Source: Corynebacterium auris
GTDB lineage: Bacteria > Actinomycetota > Actinomycetes > Mycobacteriales > Mycobacteriaceae
DNA: 64,000 nt
Assembly: GCF_030408575.1 (NCBI RefSeq)
Contig: NZ_CP047047.1
Location: 2,101,275-2,165,274 of the forward strand
Direction: 5' to 3'
Position numbers and translations under genes: made by a program. Position 1 is the first letter of the stretch; each line of letters opens with the position of its first letter. The notes beneath the pieces were generated by a model. It was not told the DNA's origin. It did no database searches and saw only the letters and a list, made by a program, of their open reading frames with translations. Below, piece after piece: positions 17,482 to 26,414 of the stretch.

Positions 17482-19323
17482 TTACTTGTTCTCGGTGCCG
17501 TTGTCGTCGTCCTCGACGACCTCGGCATCGACCACGTTGTCGTCCTCGGTGGGCACGTCGGCCTGGGTGGCACCGGAGTTAGCCTCGGCCTCGTAGAGGG
17601 CCTTGCCCAGCTCCTGGGACTCGGTGGTCAGCTTTTCGACGGCGGACTTGATCGCGTCCAGGTCTTCGCCCTTCAGAGCCTCGTCCACGGCATCGGCAGC
17701 CGCGCCGACGCGGGTCTTCAGGTCCTCCGGCAGCTTGTCGGAGTTGTCGTCCATGAACTTGCGCGTCTGGTATGCCATCGACTCCGCGTTGTTGCGGGTC
17801 TCCTGCTCCTCGCGGCGCTTGCGGTCCTCGTCGGCGTGCTGCTCCGCGTCCTTGATCATGCGGTCGATCTCCTCCTGGGACAGGCCGGAGCCTTCCTGGA
17901 TCTTGATCGTGTTCTCCTTGCCGGTGGCCTTGTCCTTGGCCGAGACGGAGACGATGCCGTTTGCGTCGATGTCGAAGGTGACCTCGATCTGCGGCACGCC
18001 GCGCGGGGCGGGGGCGATTCCGGCCAGCTCGAAGGAGCCGAGCAGCTTGTTGGCCGACGCCATCTCGCGCTCGCCCTGGAAGACCTGGATCTGCACGGAG
18101 GGCTGGTTGTCCTCGGCCGTGGTGAAGGTCTCGGAGCGCTTCGTCGGAATGGTGGTGTTGCGCTCGATGAGCTTCGTCATCACTCCGCCCTTGGTTTCGA
18201 TGCCGAGGGAGAGGGGGGTGACGTCGAGAAGCAGCACGTCCTTGACGTCGCCTCGCAGCACGCCGGCCTGGAGGGCGGCGCCGAGGGCGACCACCTCGTC
18301 GGGGTTGACGCCCTTGTTCGGCTCCTTGCCGCCGGTGAGCTCCTTGACCAGGTCGGTCACGGCGGGCATGCGGGTGGAGCCGCCAACGAGCACGACCTGG
18401 TTGATGTCGCCGACGGAGAGCCCGGCGTCCTTGATCACCTGGTGGAACGGCGCCTTGGTGCGGTCCAAAAGGTCGGAGGTGATCTTCTGGAACTCGGTGC
18501 GCGTCAGCGTCTCGTCGAGGAAGAGCGGGTTCTTCTCGGCGTCGACGGTGATGTAGGGCAGGTTGATGGAGGCCTGCTGCGCGGAGGAGAGCTCGATCTT
18601 CGCCTTCTCTGCCGCCTCACGCAGGCGCTGCAGCGCCATCTTGTCCTTGGTCAGGTCGATGCCGTTCTGCGCCTTGAATTTATCCGCCAGCCAGTCGACG
18701 ATGCGCTGGTCCCAGTCGTCGCCGCCGAGCTCGTTGTCGCCGGCGGTGGCGAGGACCTCGACGACGCCGTCGCCGATTTCAAGCAGGGAGACGTCGAAGG
18801 TGCCGCCGCCCAGGTCGAACACGAGGATGGTCTGCTCGGTGTCGGCCTTTTCCAGGCCGTAGGCGAGCGCCGCCGCGGTCGGCTCGTTGACGATGCGCAG
18901 GACGTTCAGGCCCGCGATCTGGCCGGCCTCCTTGGTGGCCTGGCGCTGCGCGTCCTCGAAGTAGGCGGGGACGGTAATGACGGCATCGGTGACCTCGTCG
19001 CCGAGGTAGGATTCGGCGTCGCGCTTCAGCTTCATCAGCGTGCGCGCCGAGATCTCCTGCGGGGTGTAGTTCTTGCCGTCGATATCAACGGTCCAGTCCT
19101 CGCCCATGTGGCGCTTGACGGAGCGGATGGTGCGGTCGACGTTGGTGACAGCCTGGTTCTTGGCCGACTGGCCGACGAGCACCTCGCCGTTCTTGGCAAA
19201 CGCGACGACGGACGGGGTTGTGCGGGAACCCTCCGCGTTCGCGATCACCACGGGGTCCCCGCCCTCGAGGACGGAGACGACGGAGTTCGTCGTACCGAGG
19301 TCAATACCTACTGCACGTGCCAT
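17482..19323 (-). CDS. dnaK: Chaperone DnaK (Hsp70)
   Basis: A 613-residue Hsp70. The nucleotide-binding domain starts with [10 protein letters not shown] and includes [14 protein letters not shown]. The hydrophobic linker is [12 protein letters not shown], followed by the substrate-binding domain and a C-terminal lid ending in an acidic, disordered tail. Length is normal for the genus. The start ATG at 19323 has GGAGGA upstream. The control region carries two clear HAIR operators and a SigH-type promoter overlapping a third degenerate HAIR. Confidence 0.97.
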   Translation of the reverse strand: MARAVGIDLGTTNSVVSVLEGGDPVVIANAEGSRTTPSVVAFAKNGEVLVGQSAKNQAVTNVDRTIRSVKRHMGEDWTVDIDGKNYTPQEISARTLMKLKRDAESYLGDEVTDAVITVPAYFEDAQRQATKEAGQIAGLNVLRIVNEPTAAALAYGLEKADTEQTILVFDLGGGTFDVSLLEIGDGVVEVLATAGDNELGGDDWDQRIVDWLADKFKAQNGIDLTKDKMALQRLREAAEKAKIELSSAQQASINLPYITVDAEKNPLFLDETLTRTEFQKITSDLLDRTKAPFHQVIKDAGLSVGDINQVVLVGGSTRMPAVTDLVKELTGGKEPNKGVNPDEVVALGAALQAGVLRGDVKDVLLLDVTPLSLGIETKGGVMTKLIERNTTIPTKRSETFTTAEDNQPSVQIQVFQGEREMASANKLLGSFELAGIAPAPRGVPQIEVTFDIDANGIVSVSAKDKATGKENTIKIQEGSGLSQEEIDRMIKDAEQHADEDRKRREEQETRNNAESMAYQTRKFMDDNSDKLPEDLKTRVGAAADAVDEALKGEDLDAIKSAVEKLTTESQELGKALYEAEANSGATQADVPTEDDNVVDAEVVEDDDNGTENK

Positions 19324-19359
19324 GTGTGATTCCTCCTGTTGAAGACGTGTTCACTTAAC

Positions 19360-19380
19360 GTTGATTGCCCGTGGCTCAAC
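19360..19380. promoter_or_regulatory. HAIR-like operator A, dnaK
   Basis: GTTGATT-N7-GCTCAAC, an imperfect HspR inverted repeat 37 bp upstream of the dnaK start codon. Confidence 0.6.
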
Positions 19381-19414
19381 TTCCGGCAGCCAGTGTACAC
19401 CCGGCACCGGACAC

Positions 19415-19435
19415 CTTGAGTCCGTCGCACTCAAT
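19415..19435. promoter_or_regulatory. HAIR operator B, dnaK
   Basis: CTTGAGT-N7-ACTCAAT, matching the HspR consensus in 13 of 14 arm positions. It lies at the -35 distance from a possible -10 box (TACACT on the minus strand, 19397-19392). Confidence 0.85.
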
Positions 19436-19441
19436 GTCTAC

Positions 19442-19480
19442 AACGGCACCCTACCCAAAGTTGTTCCCACCCGACTCAAG
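19442..19480 (-). promoter_or_regulatory. SigH-type dnaK promoter with degenerate HAIR C
   Basis: Minus strand: GGAAC (19467-19463), 18 nt, GTT (19444-19442), the same geometry as at clpB. The -35 overlaps CTTGAGT-N7-GAACAAC (19480-19460), a HAIR with one good half-site. The distal promoter would give a long leader containing operators A and B. Confidence 0.65.
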
Positions 19481-19518
19481 TTTTTTCGGCGGACCGTGCT
19501 GACCTGCCCTCATGCACG

Positions 19519-19553
19519 CAAAAACCGCCCCTCCCCGCGACGGGGTGGGGCGG
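19519..19553 (-). terminator. Intrinsic terminator of the secreted-protein gene
   Basis: 13-nt arms CCGCCCCTCCCCG / CGGGGTGGGGCGG (19525-19553) with one mismatch and a 3-nt loop, followed on the minus strand by a T-run (19524 down to 19520). It lies 12 nt beyond the stop of the gene ending at 19566 and shields the dnaK promoter from read-through. Confidence 0.8.
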
Positions 19554-19565
19554 CCGCGGCCCGCA

Positions 19566-20351
19566 CTAACTGGAGAGCTGAGCAACGAAGGGGCGCAGCG
19601 CGAAGCTGATGCCCACCAAGGCGAGGATCCCGGCCACGAGCCCGGCGACGCCGATCCCCGCCGCCTGGCTCGAGGTCAGCGCGCTACCCGGCAGGATTGA
19701 GCTGCTGGACTCCTTCCGGTCCGCGCACGCGTCGAACGCCTTGCCGTAGCTGAGGATGGGCGCACCGAACTCCGGCGCGTAGGTCGTGGCCGCTGTGAGG
19801 ACCCGATCGCGCAGCTTCTCGGTGTCGCCGCCCAGCAGGACCCCGCCGATCGTGCCGGCGAGCGCGTCCGCGAGGCTCACGCCGTAAGTGACGCCACCAT
19901 CCTTGCGCGCCTGCTCCGGCGTCATCGTGATCACCGGCTCGGGGACGACGGGCTTTTTCGAAGCGTTGATAAAGCCCACCATCTCCCAGTACTTGTCCTT
20001 CTGGCCCCCGAGCGCAAGTGCGGTCTGCGCGTTCGAGATCCTGAGGTCGGCGGGCACCGGCAAATCCGAGGCGCGCTTGACATCCTCACGCGTGCCGTAA
20101 TCCCACACGATCTTCGCGTCCGCGCGGGGTTTTTCCCCGGTAAAACTCTCGCGGGTCTCCTCGGCGAGGCGGAGGAACAGAGCGCGGTAGGCGTCGTTGA
20201 CGCGCTTTTGGTCCTGCTCGGTGAACGTGATCGTGCAGGTACCGGTCGTCTGGTCGTAGGTCGTGGAGTACGCCTGCGCCTGCGGCGCGGCGATCCCGGA
20301 GAAAACGAGTGAGGCCGCAACGGCGGGTGCGGCGAGGCGGGCGAGAGACAC
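19566..20351 (-). CDS. Secreted protein with C-terminal membrane anchor, function unknown
   Basis: A 261-residue protein starting at the GTG at 20351, which has AAGGAAAGGA upstream. It begins with a classic signal peptide (SLARLAAPAVAASLVFSGIAAPQAQA, cleavage after AQA), then a soluble domain of about 180 residues (CTITFTEQDQKRVNDAYRALFLRL... DALAGTIGGVLLGG) with two Cys that could form a disulfide, and ends in one membrane helix (AAGIGVAGLVAGILALVGISFALRP). This signal peptide-ectodomain-helix layout is common for corynebacterial envelope proteins of unknown role. The frame extends further upstream, but the Shine-Dalgarno and signal peptide fix the start. Not recognised beyond that. Confidence 0.75.
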   Translation of the reverse strand: MSLARLAAPAVAASLVFSGIAAPQAQAYSTTYDQTTGTCTITFTEQDQKRVNDAYRALFLRLAEETRESFTGEKPRADAKIVWDYGTREDVKRASDLPVPADLRISNAQTALALGGQKDKYWEMVGFINASKKPVVPEPVITMTPEQARKDGGVTYGVSLADALAGTIGGVLLGGDTEKLRDRVLTAATTYAPEFGAPILSYGKAFDACADRKESSSSILPGSALTSSQAAGIGVAGLVAGILALVGISFALRPFVAQLSS

Positions 20352-20453
20352 GCTTAATCCTTTCCTTGCAGAAACTTGTGCGAAAACTCTAACCCGCCGC
20401 GCACGCCGCCGCATGCTTTTCGACGCCCAATTGTGCGCCTGCACCAAAAGAAG

Positions 20454-21974
20454 CTAGAACAGCCCCGTCTCCTTCTCCGCATAGGAGACGAGCAGGTTCT
20501 TCGTCTCCTGGTAGTGGCTGAGCATCATGAGGTGGTTCTCGCGCCCCAGGCCGGACTGCTTGTACCCACCGAACGCCGCGTGGGCTGGGTAGGTGTGGTA
20601 GTGGTTCACCCACACGCGCCCCGCCTTGATCGCGCGCCCCGCCCGGTAGGCGGTGGTGCCGTTGCGGGACCACACCCCGGCGCCGAGGCCGTAGATGGTG
20701 TCGTTGGCGATGCGGATGGCCTCGTCGAAGTCCTTGAACGTGGCCACGGACAGCACGGGCCCGAAGATCTCCTCCTGGAAGATCCGCATCTCGTTGGACC
20801 CCTTGAACACGGTCGGCTCAATGTAGAAGCCGCCGTCGAGGCCTTCGATGGTGTTGACGTTTCCACCAGTCAGGGTCTGCGCCCCCTCCTGCGGGCCGAG
20901 CTCGAGGTAGCTGGTGATCTTGTCCATCTGCTCCTGGGATGCCTGGGCACCCATCATGACGTCGGTGTCGAGGGGGTTGCCCACCTTGATCTTCTTCACC
21001 CGCTCCACGCCGAGGGCGAGGAACTCGTCCGCGATGGACTCGTGGACCAGGGCGCGCGAGGGGCAGGTGCACACCTCGCCCTGGTTTAGCGCGAACATCG
21101 CGAAGCCCTCGACGGCCTTGGCACGAAAGTCGTCGTCTTTGTCTAAGACGTCGGCGAAGAAGATGGACGGGGACTTGCCGCCCAGCTCGAGCGTGACGGG
21201 GATGATCTTGTCCGCGGTTGCCTTGTTGATGATCCTGCCCACCTCAGTCGACCCGGTGAAGGCGACCTTGGCCACGCGGTCGGAGCCGGACAGCGCCGCT
21301 CCCGCCTCGTCGCCGAAGCCGTTGACCACGTTGATCACCCCCGCGGGCAGGAGGTCTCCGATGATCTCCATGAGGTAGAGGATGGACGCGGGCGTCTGCT
21401 CCGCCGGCTTGAGCACGACGGCGTTGCCCGCCGCGAGCGCCGGGGCGAGCTTCCAGGCCGCCATGAGGATCGGGAAGTTCCAGGGGATGATCTGGCCGAC
21501 GACGCCCAGCGGCTCGTTGAAGTGGTAGGCCACGGTGTCCTCGTCGATCTGCGAGAGCCTGCCCTCCTGGGCGCGGAGCGCGCCCGCGAAGTAGCGGAAG
21601 TGGTCGGCGGCCAGCGGAATGTCGGCGGCGAGGGTCTCGCGCACGGGCTTGCCGTTCTCCCAGGTCTCCGCGACGGCGAGCTCCTCGAGGTGCTCCTCGA
21701 TCCGGTCGGCGATGCGCAGCAGGAGCAGTGCGCGCTGCGCGGGCGGTGTCGCCCCGAAGGCGGGCGCGGCGGCGTGGGCGGCGTCGAGGGCCTTCTCGAT
21801 GTCCTCGGCCCTGCCCCGCGCGACCCGGCAGTAGACCTCGCCGGTGACGGGCGTGACGTTGTCGAAGTACTCGCCCCCGACAGGCGCGACCCAATCGCCG
21901 CCGATGTAGTTGTCGTACTGCTTGCGGAAGTTCACCTTCGAGCCCTCTGTCCCGGGCCTGGCGTAGACGGTCAT
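20454..21974 (-). CDS. ald: Aldehyde dehydrogenase (NAD+), acetaldehyde-type
   Basis: A 506-residue dehydrogenase that oxidises acetaldehyde to acetate. Visible are the oxyanion Asn motif ([10 protein letters not shown]), GSTEVG of the Rossmann fold, the catalytic Glu ([11 protein letters not shown]) and the catalytic Cys in [22 protein letters not shown] and the C-terminal [10 protein letters not shown] are conserved. It resembles the ethanol-catabolic Ald/ExaC group. Start ATG at 21974 with AAGGGGA upstream. A near-palindrome at 22008-22021 lies in the promoter region. It acts downstream of the alcohol dehydrogenase encoded at 852-1883. Confidence 0.92.
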   Translation of the reverse strand: MTVYARPGTEGSKVNFRKQYDNYIGGDWVAPVGGEYFDNVTPVTGEVYCRVARGRAEDIEKALDAAHAAAPAFGATPPAQRALLLLRIADRIEEHLEELAVAETWENGKPVRETLAADIPLAADHFRYFAGALRAQEGRLSQIDEDTVAYHFNEPLGVVGQIIPWNFPILMAAWKLAPALAAGNAVVLKPAEQTPASILYLMEIIGDLLPAGVINVVNGFGDEAGAALSGSDRVAKVAFTGSTEVGRIINKATADKIIPVTLELGGKSPSIFFADVLDKDDDFRAKAVEGFAMFALNQGEVCTCPSRALVHESIADEFLALGVERVKKIKVGNPLDTDVMMGAQASQEQMDKITSYLELGPQEGAQTLTGGNVNTIEGLDGGFYIEPTVFKGSNEMRIFQEEIFGPVLSVATFKDFDEAIRIANDTIYGLGAGVWSRNGTTAYRAGRAIKAGRVWVNHYHTYPAHAAFGGYKQSGLGRENHLMMLSHYQETKNLLVSYAEKETGLF

Positions 21975-22007
21975 GGGATTCCCCTTTCGTAGCCGAAACT
22001 TATTACA

Positions 22008-22021
22008 GTGACCTAGGTTAC
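22008..22021. promoter_or_regulatory. Candidate operator in the ald promoter region
   Basis: GTGACCTAGGTTAC, a near-palindrome (perfect core ACCTAGGT) 34 bp upstream of the ald start. A TAATAA -10-like box lies between it and the gene. The regulator cannot be named. Confidence 0.45.
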
Positions 22022-22104
22022 ATTGAGAATCCGACACGCACCACGACACATACCCCCGCCCCGCGACCTGCCTTGCGGGCGACGGTCTGGCAAGATAAGG
22101 CATC

Positions 22105-23622
22105 GTGAATACCAAGGACAATCCCACCCCGCAGGAATCGGGCGGCTCGAAGCGCGGCGGCGAGCGCGCACTGAACCAGCCGAAAGACGTCAAGGACTTC
22201 GTCGGTGCCCTGGACACCCAGGTCGAAGAGACCGAAATGTTCCCCACCCCCGCGGACGCGGCTCAGCGCCTGTCGGGCCAGGAGATCGACCGCGGCGACG
22301 TCATCGCCGCCGACGGGCGCAACGCCGCCGCGTGGGCGCTGCGCTTCATCGTCATCATCGCCGCATTGGCCCTGCTGTTCTACCTGCTGCGCTACGTCTG
22401 GTTCGGGCTTTTGCCAGTGCTGCTCGGCCTCATCGTGTGCACCGTCCTCTGGCCCCCGGTGAGGGTGCTGCGCAAGGTCGGCCTGCCCGCCGCGCTGGCC
22501 GTTATTATCGTCATCCTCGTCGCCTTCGGCCTCCTCGCCGCGGTGGTCGCCGCGATGGCACCGATCGTGCAGCGCCAAGGCGGCGCTTTGATCTCCCAGG
22601 CCCAAGAGGGCATCAACCAAATCATCGGGTTCGCCGAGGACAACCTGGAGCTGGTGGAGGGCGACAGGATCCAAGAGGGAATACAGCAGCTGACCAACTT
22701 CGTGCAGGATCAGGCCTCCACGATCGCCTCGGGCGTCTTCAGCGGCCTCGGCGCGGTGGCCAGCATCGGCACCACCCTCGTGCTCACCCTGATTCTCACC
22801 TTCTTCTTCCTCAAGGACGGCGACCGCTTCCTGCCGTTTGTGCGCAAGTACACGGGCGTGCGCGCGGGCTGGCACCTCACTGAGGTGCTCATGCGCTCCT
22901 GGAACACCCTGGCCGGCTTCATCCGCACGCAGGCCATCGTCTCTGCCGTCGACGCCTTCTTCATCGGCCTCGGCCTCATCCTGCTGGGCGTGCCGCTGTG
23001 GCCGGTCCTGGCCGTTCTCACCTTCTTCGCCGGCTTCATCCCGATCATCGGTGCTTTCACCGCCGGCGCGCTCTCCGTCATCGTCGCGCTGGTTTCCAAC
23101 GGCTTCACCAATGCCATCCTGGTGCTCATTCTCGTCGTCGCGGTCCAGCAGATCGAGGGCAACGTGCTGCAGCCGGTCCTGCAGTCGCGCGCCATGGGCC
23201 TGCACGCAGCAGTCGTGCTGCTCGCCGTGGCCCTCGGCGGCACTCTCTTCGGCATTATCGGCGCGTTCCTGGCCGTCCCGGTGGCCGCCGTCGCCGCGGT
23301 GTTCATCGGCTACTGGTCCGAGATGGTCTCGCTGCGCGCCGGGCACATCACGCCAGACGACATCAAGATAGTCACCCAACAGAGCCAAACCATGGATTCT
23401 CGCGAGGCCTTCCTGGCCATCCGCGACCGCATGCGCACCATCGGCCGCAGCCGCGGGCTCAAGCCCGATGCGGAAAACGCCGGCGAGGTCGGCTCCACGC
23501 GCGTGCCGGACCCGAAGGACACGCCCTCGAAGCAGTACGACCGGGAGATCCCGGGGAAGACCCGCGCCGTGGAGCAGCGCCCCGAAGCGGAGAAGGACGA
23601 CGAGCGGGTCGACGAAGAGTAG
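22105..23622 (+). CDS. AI-2E family transporter (PerM/TqsA-like)
   Basis: A 505-residue membrane protein. A charged cytoplasmic N-terminus (about 75 residues) precedes paired helices ([32 protein letters not shown]), then an extracytoplasmic amphipathic section, and the conserved C-terminal block [23 protein letters not shown] with [32 protein letters not shown], the signature of AI-2E exporters. The acidic tail is cytoplasmic. Some family members export autoinducer-2, others Na+(Li+)/H+; the substrate here is unknown. It begins with GTG at 22105 shortly after a TAAGGC-like -10, consistent with a leaderless or short-leader transcript. It diverges from ald. Confidence 0.85.
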   Translation: MNTKDNPTPQESGGSKRGGERALNQPKDVKDFVGALDTQVEETEMFPTPADAAQRLSGQEIDRGDVIAADGRNAAAWALRFIVIIAALALLFYLLRYVWFGLLPVLLGLIVCTVLWPPVRVLRKVGLPAALAVIIVILVAFGLLAAVVAAMAPIVQRQGGALISQAQEGINQIIGFAEDNLELVEGDRIQEGIQQLTNFVQDQASTIASGVFSGLGAVASIGTTLVLTLILTFFFLKDGDRFLPFVRKYTGVRAGWHLTEVLMRSWNTLAGFIRTQAIVSAVDAFFIGLGLILLGVPLWPVLAVLTFFAGFIPIIGAFTAGALSVIVALVSNGFTNAILVLILVVAVQQIEGNVLQPVLQSRAMGLHAAVVLLAVALGGTLFGIIGAFLAVPVAAVAAVFIGYWSEMVSLRAGHITPDDIKIVTQQSQTMDSREAFLAIRDRMRTIGRSRGLKPDAENAGEVGSTRVPDPKDTPSKQYDREIPGKTRAVEQRPEAEKDDERVDEE

Positions 23623-23665
23623 CGTGGGCACCACCCGTACAACGAGACGAAAGAAAGGTGCACAC

Positions 23666-24190
23666 ATGACTGAGTTGAACGGCAAGAAGATCGCCATCAT
23701 CGCCACGGACGGCTTCGAGGATTCCGAGCTCACCTCGCCGCGGGAGGCGGTCGAGGCCGCCGGGGCGACCACCGAGATTATCTCCACGGAGTCCGGGGAG
23801 ATTACGGGCAAGAACGGCACCGCCGTGCGTGTCGACGTCACCTCCGCCGACGCCCAGGCCGGCGACTACGACGGGCTGATCCTGCCCGGAGGCACCGGTA
23901 ACGCCGACGCGATCCGGCTGGACGCCGACGCGGTTTCCCTGGTGAAGAAGCTGCGCGAGGCCGACACCCCCGTGGCCGTTATTTGCCACGGCGGCTGGAT
24001 CCTCACGGAGGCCGACGCCATCAAGGGCGTGACGCTCACGTCCTTCCCGTCCCTGAAGACGGACCTGTCGAACGCCGGCGCCACGTGGGTGGACGAGGAG
24101 GTCGTGGTCGACCAGGGCTTCGTGTCCTCCCGCACCCCGGACGACCTCCCGGCCTTTAACAAGGCGCTCGTGGAGGAGTTTGCCAAGTAG
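23666..24190 (+). CDS. DJ-1/PfpI family protein (type 1 glutamine amidotransferase-like)
   Basis: A 174-residue cytoplasmic protein with the PfpI hallmarks: an N-terminal strand and Glu (IAIIATDGFEDSEL), LILPGGTGNADAIR, and the nucleophile elbow VAVICHGGWILTEAD, where Cys is the catalytic residue, followed by a typical C-terminal DQGFVSSRTPDDLPAF. Family members are stress-related hydrolases, proteases or protein/nucleotide deglycases. The Shine-Dalgarno GAAAGG precedes the ATG, and the gene follows the AI-2E gene by 43 nt. Its 3' end overlaps the converging nucleosidase gene by 35 bp. Confidence 0.88.
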   Translation: MTELNGKKIAIIATDGFEDSELTSPREAVEAAGATTEIISTESGEITGKNGTAVRVDVTSADAQAGDYDGLILPGGTGNADAIRLDADAVSLVKKLREADTPVAVICHGGWILTEADAIKGVTLTSFPSLKTDLSNAGATWVDEEVVVDQGFVSSRTPDDLPAFNKALVEEFAK

Positions 24191-24740
24191 CGCTGACAGC
24201 GCTGTGCAGGTCCTCGGCGGCCGCCGCGAGGGCCTCGGGCCACGACAGGCCCGAGGACTCGTCGGCGCTGTCGGAGACCTGCTTCATTATTGTCAGGGGC
24301 ACGCCGAACTCGCAGCAGACGGCGGCGAGCGCGTAACCCTCCATGTCCACGAGGTCGCTTTCGCGCGCAAGCTCCGCACGCAGGGCGGAGTCGTTGACGA
24401 AGGTATCGCCCGTGGCCAGGCGCGCTGCGGGCAAACCGCTCACCGCCGCGAGCGACAGGCGGCGCGGGTAGACGAAATCGGTCAGCCCCGGGATGTCCAG
24501 CGCTTTGTGGTCGTGCTTGAGCACGCTCGCAATCTCGTAGACCCCGCCCGCGATGTCCCGCAGGGCCCCCGCGGTGCCCACGTTGACCACTCGTTCTGGG
24601 GTGGGCCCCTGCGCGAGGCGCCGCGTTAGGCGGATCGCTGCGGGGAGCGTGCCAATGCCCGTGATGAGCACCTCGTGGCCGGTTCGCGCAGCAATGACGG
24701 CGGCTTCCTCCTTCATGGCCGCGACGACGAGGATGCTCAC
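24156..24740 (-). CDS. Nucleosidase (MTA/SAH nucleosidase-like)
   Basis: A 194-residue purine-nucleoside phosphorylase/MTA-SAH nucleosidase-like enzyme. The pattern is SILVVAAMKEEAAVI at the N-terminus, ITGIGTLPAA, VVNVGTAGAL, and the substrate motif DLVDMEGYALAAVC with a late Asp (VSDSADESSG). It would remove adenine from methylthioadenosine or S-adenosylhomocysteine and so belongs with sulfur/methyl recycling next to the cys cluster; this is a family-based inference. Start GTG at 24740, 3 nt after the end of cysZ, so it is probably translated from the cys operon mRNA. The 35-bp convergent overlap with the PfpI gene is unusual but the reading frame is intact. Confidence 0.8.
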   Translation of the reverse strand: MSILVVAAMKEEAAVIAARTGHEVLITGIGTLPAAIRLTRRLAQGPTPERVVNVGTAGALRDIAGGVYEIASVLKHDHKALDIPGLTDFVYPRRLSLAAVSGLPAARLATGDTFVNDSALRAELARESDLVDMEGYALAAVCCEFGVPLTIMKQVSDSADESSGLSWPEALAAAAEDLHSAVSATWQTPPRAPC

Positions 24741-24742
24741 GG

Positions 24743-25693
24743 CTAGTGGCGGGCTTCGACGTTCTCCGTCAGGTCCACAGCGGTGCCGGTGCTGCCTTCC
24801 TTCTCGGCCGCGGCGCGGGAATTCTCCCGCACCTTGAACCACGCGTTGATCGCCAGGCCGACGCCGCCGACCAGGACGACGAGCTGCACGATCACGCGGA
24901 GGGTGTCGTCCACCTCGAGCGCGCGCAGCACGGTGCGCAGGTTGAGCGTGAGGATGAGCGTGCCCACGAGGCCGCCGAGCAGGACCGGGTTGAGGCGCGT
25001 GACCAGCCACGCGGCCAGCGGTGCGGCGATGACGCCGCCGACGAGCAGCGCGGCGACGGCCGCGAGATTGTCCACCAGGTCCTGCCACATCCCGAGGACG
25101 AAGCCGGCGGTGGCCGCCGCGGTGACGAAGAACTCGGCGGTGTTGACGGTGCCCACCACGCGGCGCGGCTCGTTGCGGCCCGCGGTCAGCAGGGTGGTTG
25201 TGGTCACCGGGCCCCAGCCGCCGCCACCGGTGGCGTCGATGAAGCCGCCGAAAAGGCCGAGGCCGCCGAGGAAGGGCTTCGAGTGCTGCTTGTACTCGGC
25301 GCGGCGGCGCTGGTTGAGCCGGATGGAGAAGCGCCAGATCAGGACACCGCCGAGGATGGCGAGGATCGTGGACATGATCGGCTGCGCCGCCTCGGTGGAC
25401 AGGTTAGACAGGACGGTCGCGCCGGCGAAGGCGCCGATGGCGCCCGGAATGGCCAGGGGCGCGACGAGCTTCCAGTTCACGTTGCCGAAGCGCCAGTGGC
25501 TGATGCCGGAGACGAAGGTGGTGCCAAGCTCCGCGGTGTGCACCACAGCGGAGGCCTGAGCGGGCCCAAGGCCCGCGAGGAAGACGAGGAAGGTGGTGGA
25601 GGTGACGCCGAAGCCCATGCCGAGCCCGCCGTCGACGAGCTGGCCCGCCAAGCCGGCCAGCGCGATGAGGAGGAGTGTTACCCAACCGTTCAT
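24743..25693 (-). CDS. cysZ: TauE/SafE family sulfate/sulfite permease CysZ
   Basis: A 316-residue membrane protein of the TauE/SafE family with about eight helices in two repeats, each carrying the glycine-rich signature (GGLGMGFGVTSTTFLVFLAGLGPAQASAVVH... and GGFIDATGGGGWGPV). In C. glutamicum the gene in this position is cysZ and is proposed to import sulfate. It is the last transporter gene of the cys operon, 3 nt after cysY. It does not resemble the CysTWA ABC importers, so sulfate uptake in this strain probably relies on it at least partly. The ATG start at 25693 leads straight into the first helix. Confidence 0.85.
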   Translation of the reverse strand: MNGWVTLLLIALAGLAGQLVDGGLGMGFGVTSTTFLVFLAGLGPAQASAVVHTAELGTTFVSGISHWRFGNVNWKLVAPLAIPGAIGAFAGATVLSNLSTEAAQPIMSTILAILGGVLIWRFSIRLNQRRRAEYKQHSKPFLGGLGLFGGFIDATGGGGWGPVTTTTLLTAGRNEPRRVVGTVNTAEFFVTAAATAGFVLGMWQDLVDNLAAVAALLVGGVIAAPLAAWLVTRLNPVLLGGLVGTLILTLNLRTVLRALEVDDTLRVIVQLVVLVGGVGLAINAWFKVRENSRAAAEKEGSTGTAVDLTENVEARH

Positions 25694-25696
25694 GAT

Positions 25697-26404
25697 TTAT
25701 GCCTTTGCGTGAGAGGGTGCGTGAGAGGGAGAGTGCGCCGCACGGTAGCGGGCGGCGACGATGGAGGCGAGATCCGCGCCAAGCGGAGCGGAGGTGGTAC
25801 CGGGCCACATTCGAAAGACCCGGTCCAGCAGCAGCCCTTCTGCGACGAAGAGCGGCAGCAGGTGAGTATTCTCGCTGGCCACGGCTTCGATCCCGGCGGA
25901 GCCGACGAGCTCGCCGCAGCCGGTTGCGGGGACGGTGGTGACGGGGGTGCCAGCGCGCTGTTCGACGCGACAACCCAGCTCCACCGTCTTCTTCGCCGCC
26001 TTCTCGTTGGAGGTACCCACCGGATACAGGACGATGCGTGCGGCGCGGGGGGCGTCGTGAAGCGCGCGGGCGGCGAGGACCTCGGCGATGTCCTCGCCCT
26101 GGCCCAGGCCCTCCGCCGCGATGAGCTCGATGCCCGTCCCGGCGCGCGCCGCGTCGAGGGCGGCGGGCACGTCCACGGTGGCGTGGAAGGCTCGGGTGAA
26201 CAGCAGCGGCACCACCACCGCCCGGCTGTGGCCCGCGGCGACGAGCTGGCGAGCCGCGCCGGTGAGGTCCGGGGTGTCGAACTCCAGGTGGGCCGCCACG
26301 GCGGCCACGCCGAGTTCGCGCCCGGCGGCGCGGGTGAGTTCCTCCACGCCGGCGCGCGCCCGTGGGTGGCGCGAGCCGTGGGAAAGGGTGATCAGCGCAT
26401 CCAT
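25697..26404 (-). CDS. cysY: CysY, sirohydrochlorin ferrochelatase-like
   Basis: A 235-residue CbiX/SirB-type chelatase that would insert Fe2+ into sirohydrochlorin to make sirohaem for the sulfite reductase CysI. The first half shows the metal-binding LITLSHGSRHPRARAGV with His10 and VVVPLLFTRAFHATVDVP with a second conserved His; the second half repeats the fold (PLFVAEGLLLDRVF). Start ATG at 26404, 10 nt after cysN; a longer reading to 26497 would overlap cysN and is not needed. Position between cysN and cysZ is as in C. glutamicum. Confidence 0.85.
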   Translation of the reverse strand: MDALITLSHGSRHPRARAGVEELTRAAGRELGVAAVAAHLEFDTPDLTGAARQLVAAGHSRAVVVPLLFTRAFHATVDVPAALDAARAGTGIELIAAEGLGQGEDIAEVLAARALHDAPRAARIVLYPVGTSNEKAAKKTVELGCRVEQRAGTPVTTVPATGCGELVGSAGIEAVASENTHLLPLFVAEGLLLDRVFRMWPGTTSAPLGADLASIVAARYRAAHSPSHAPSHAKA

Positions 26405-26414
26405 CGCGGTGCTC

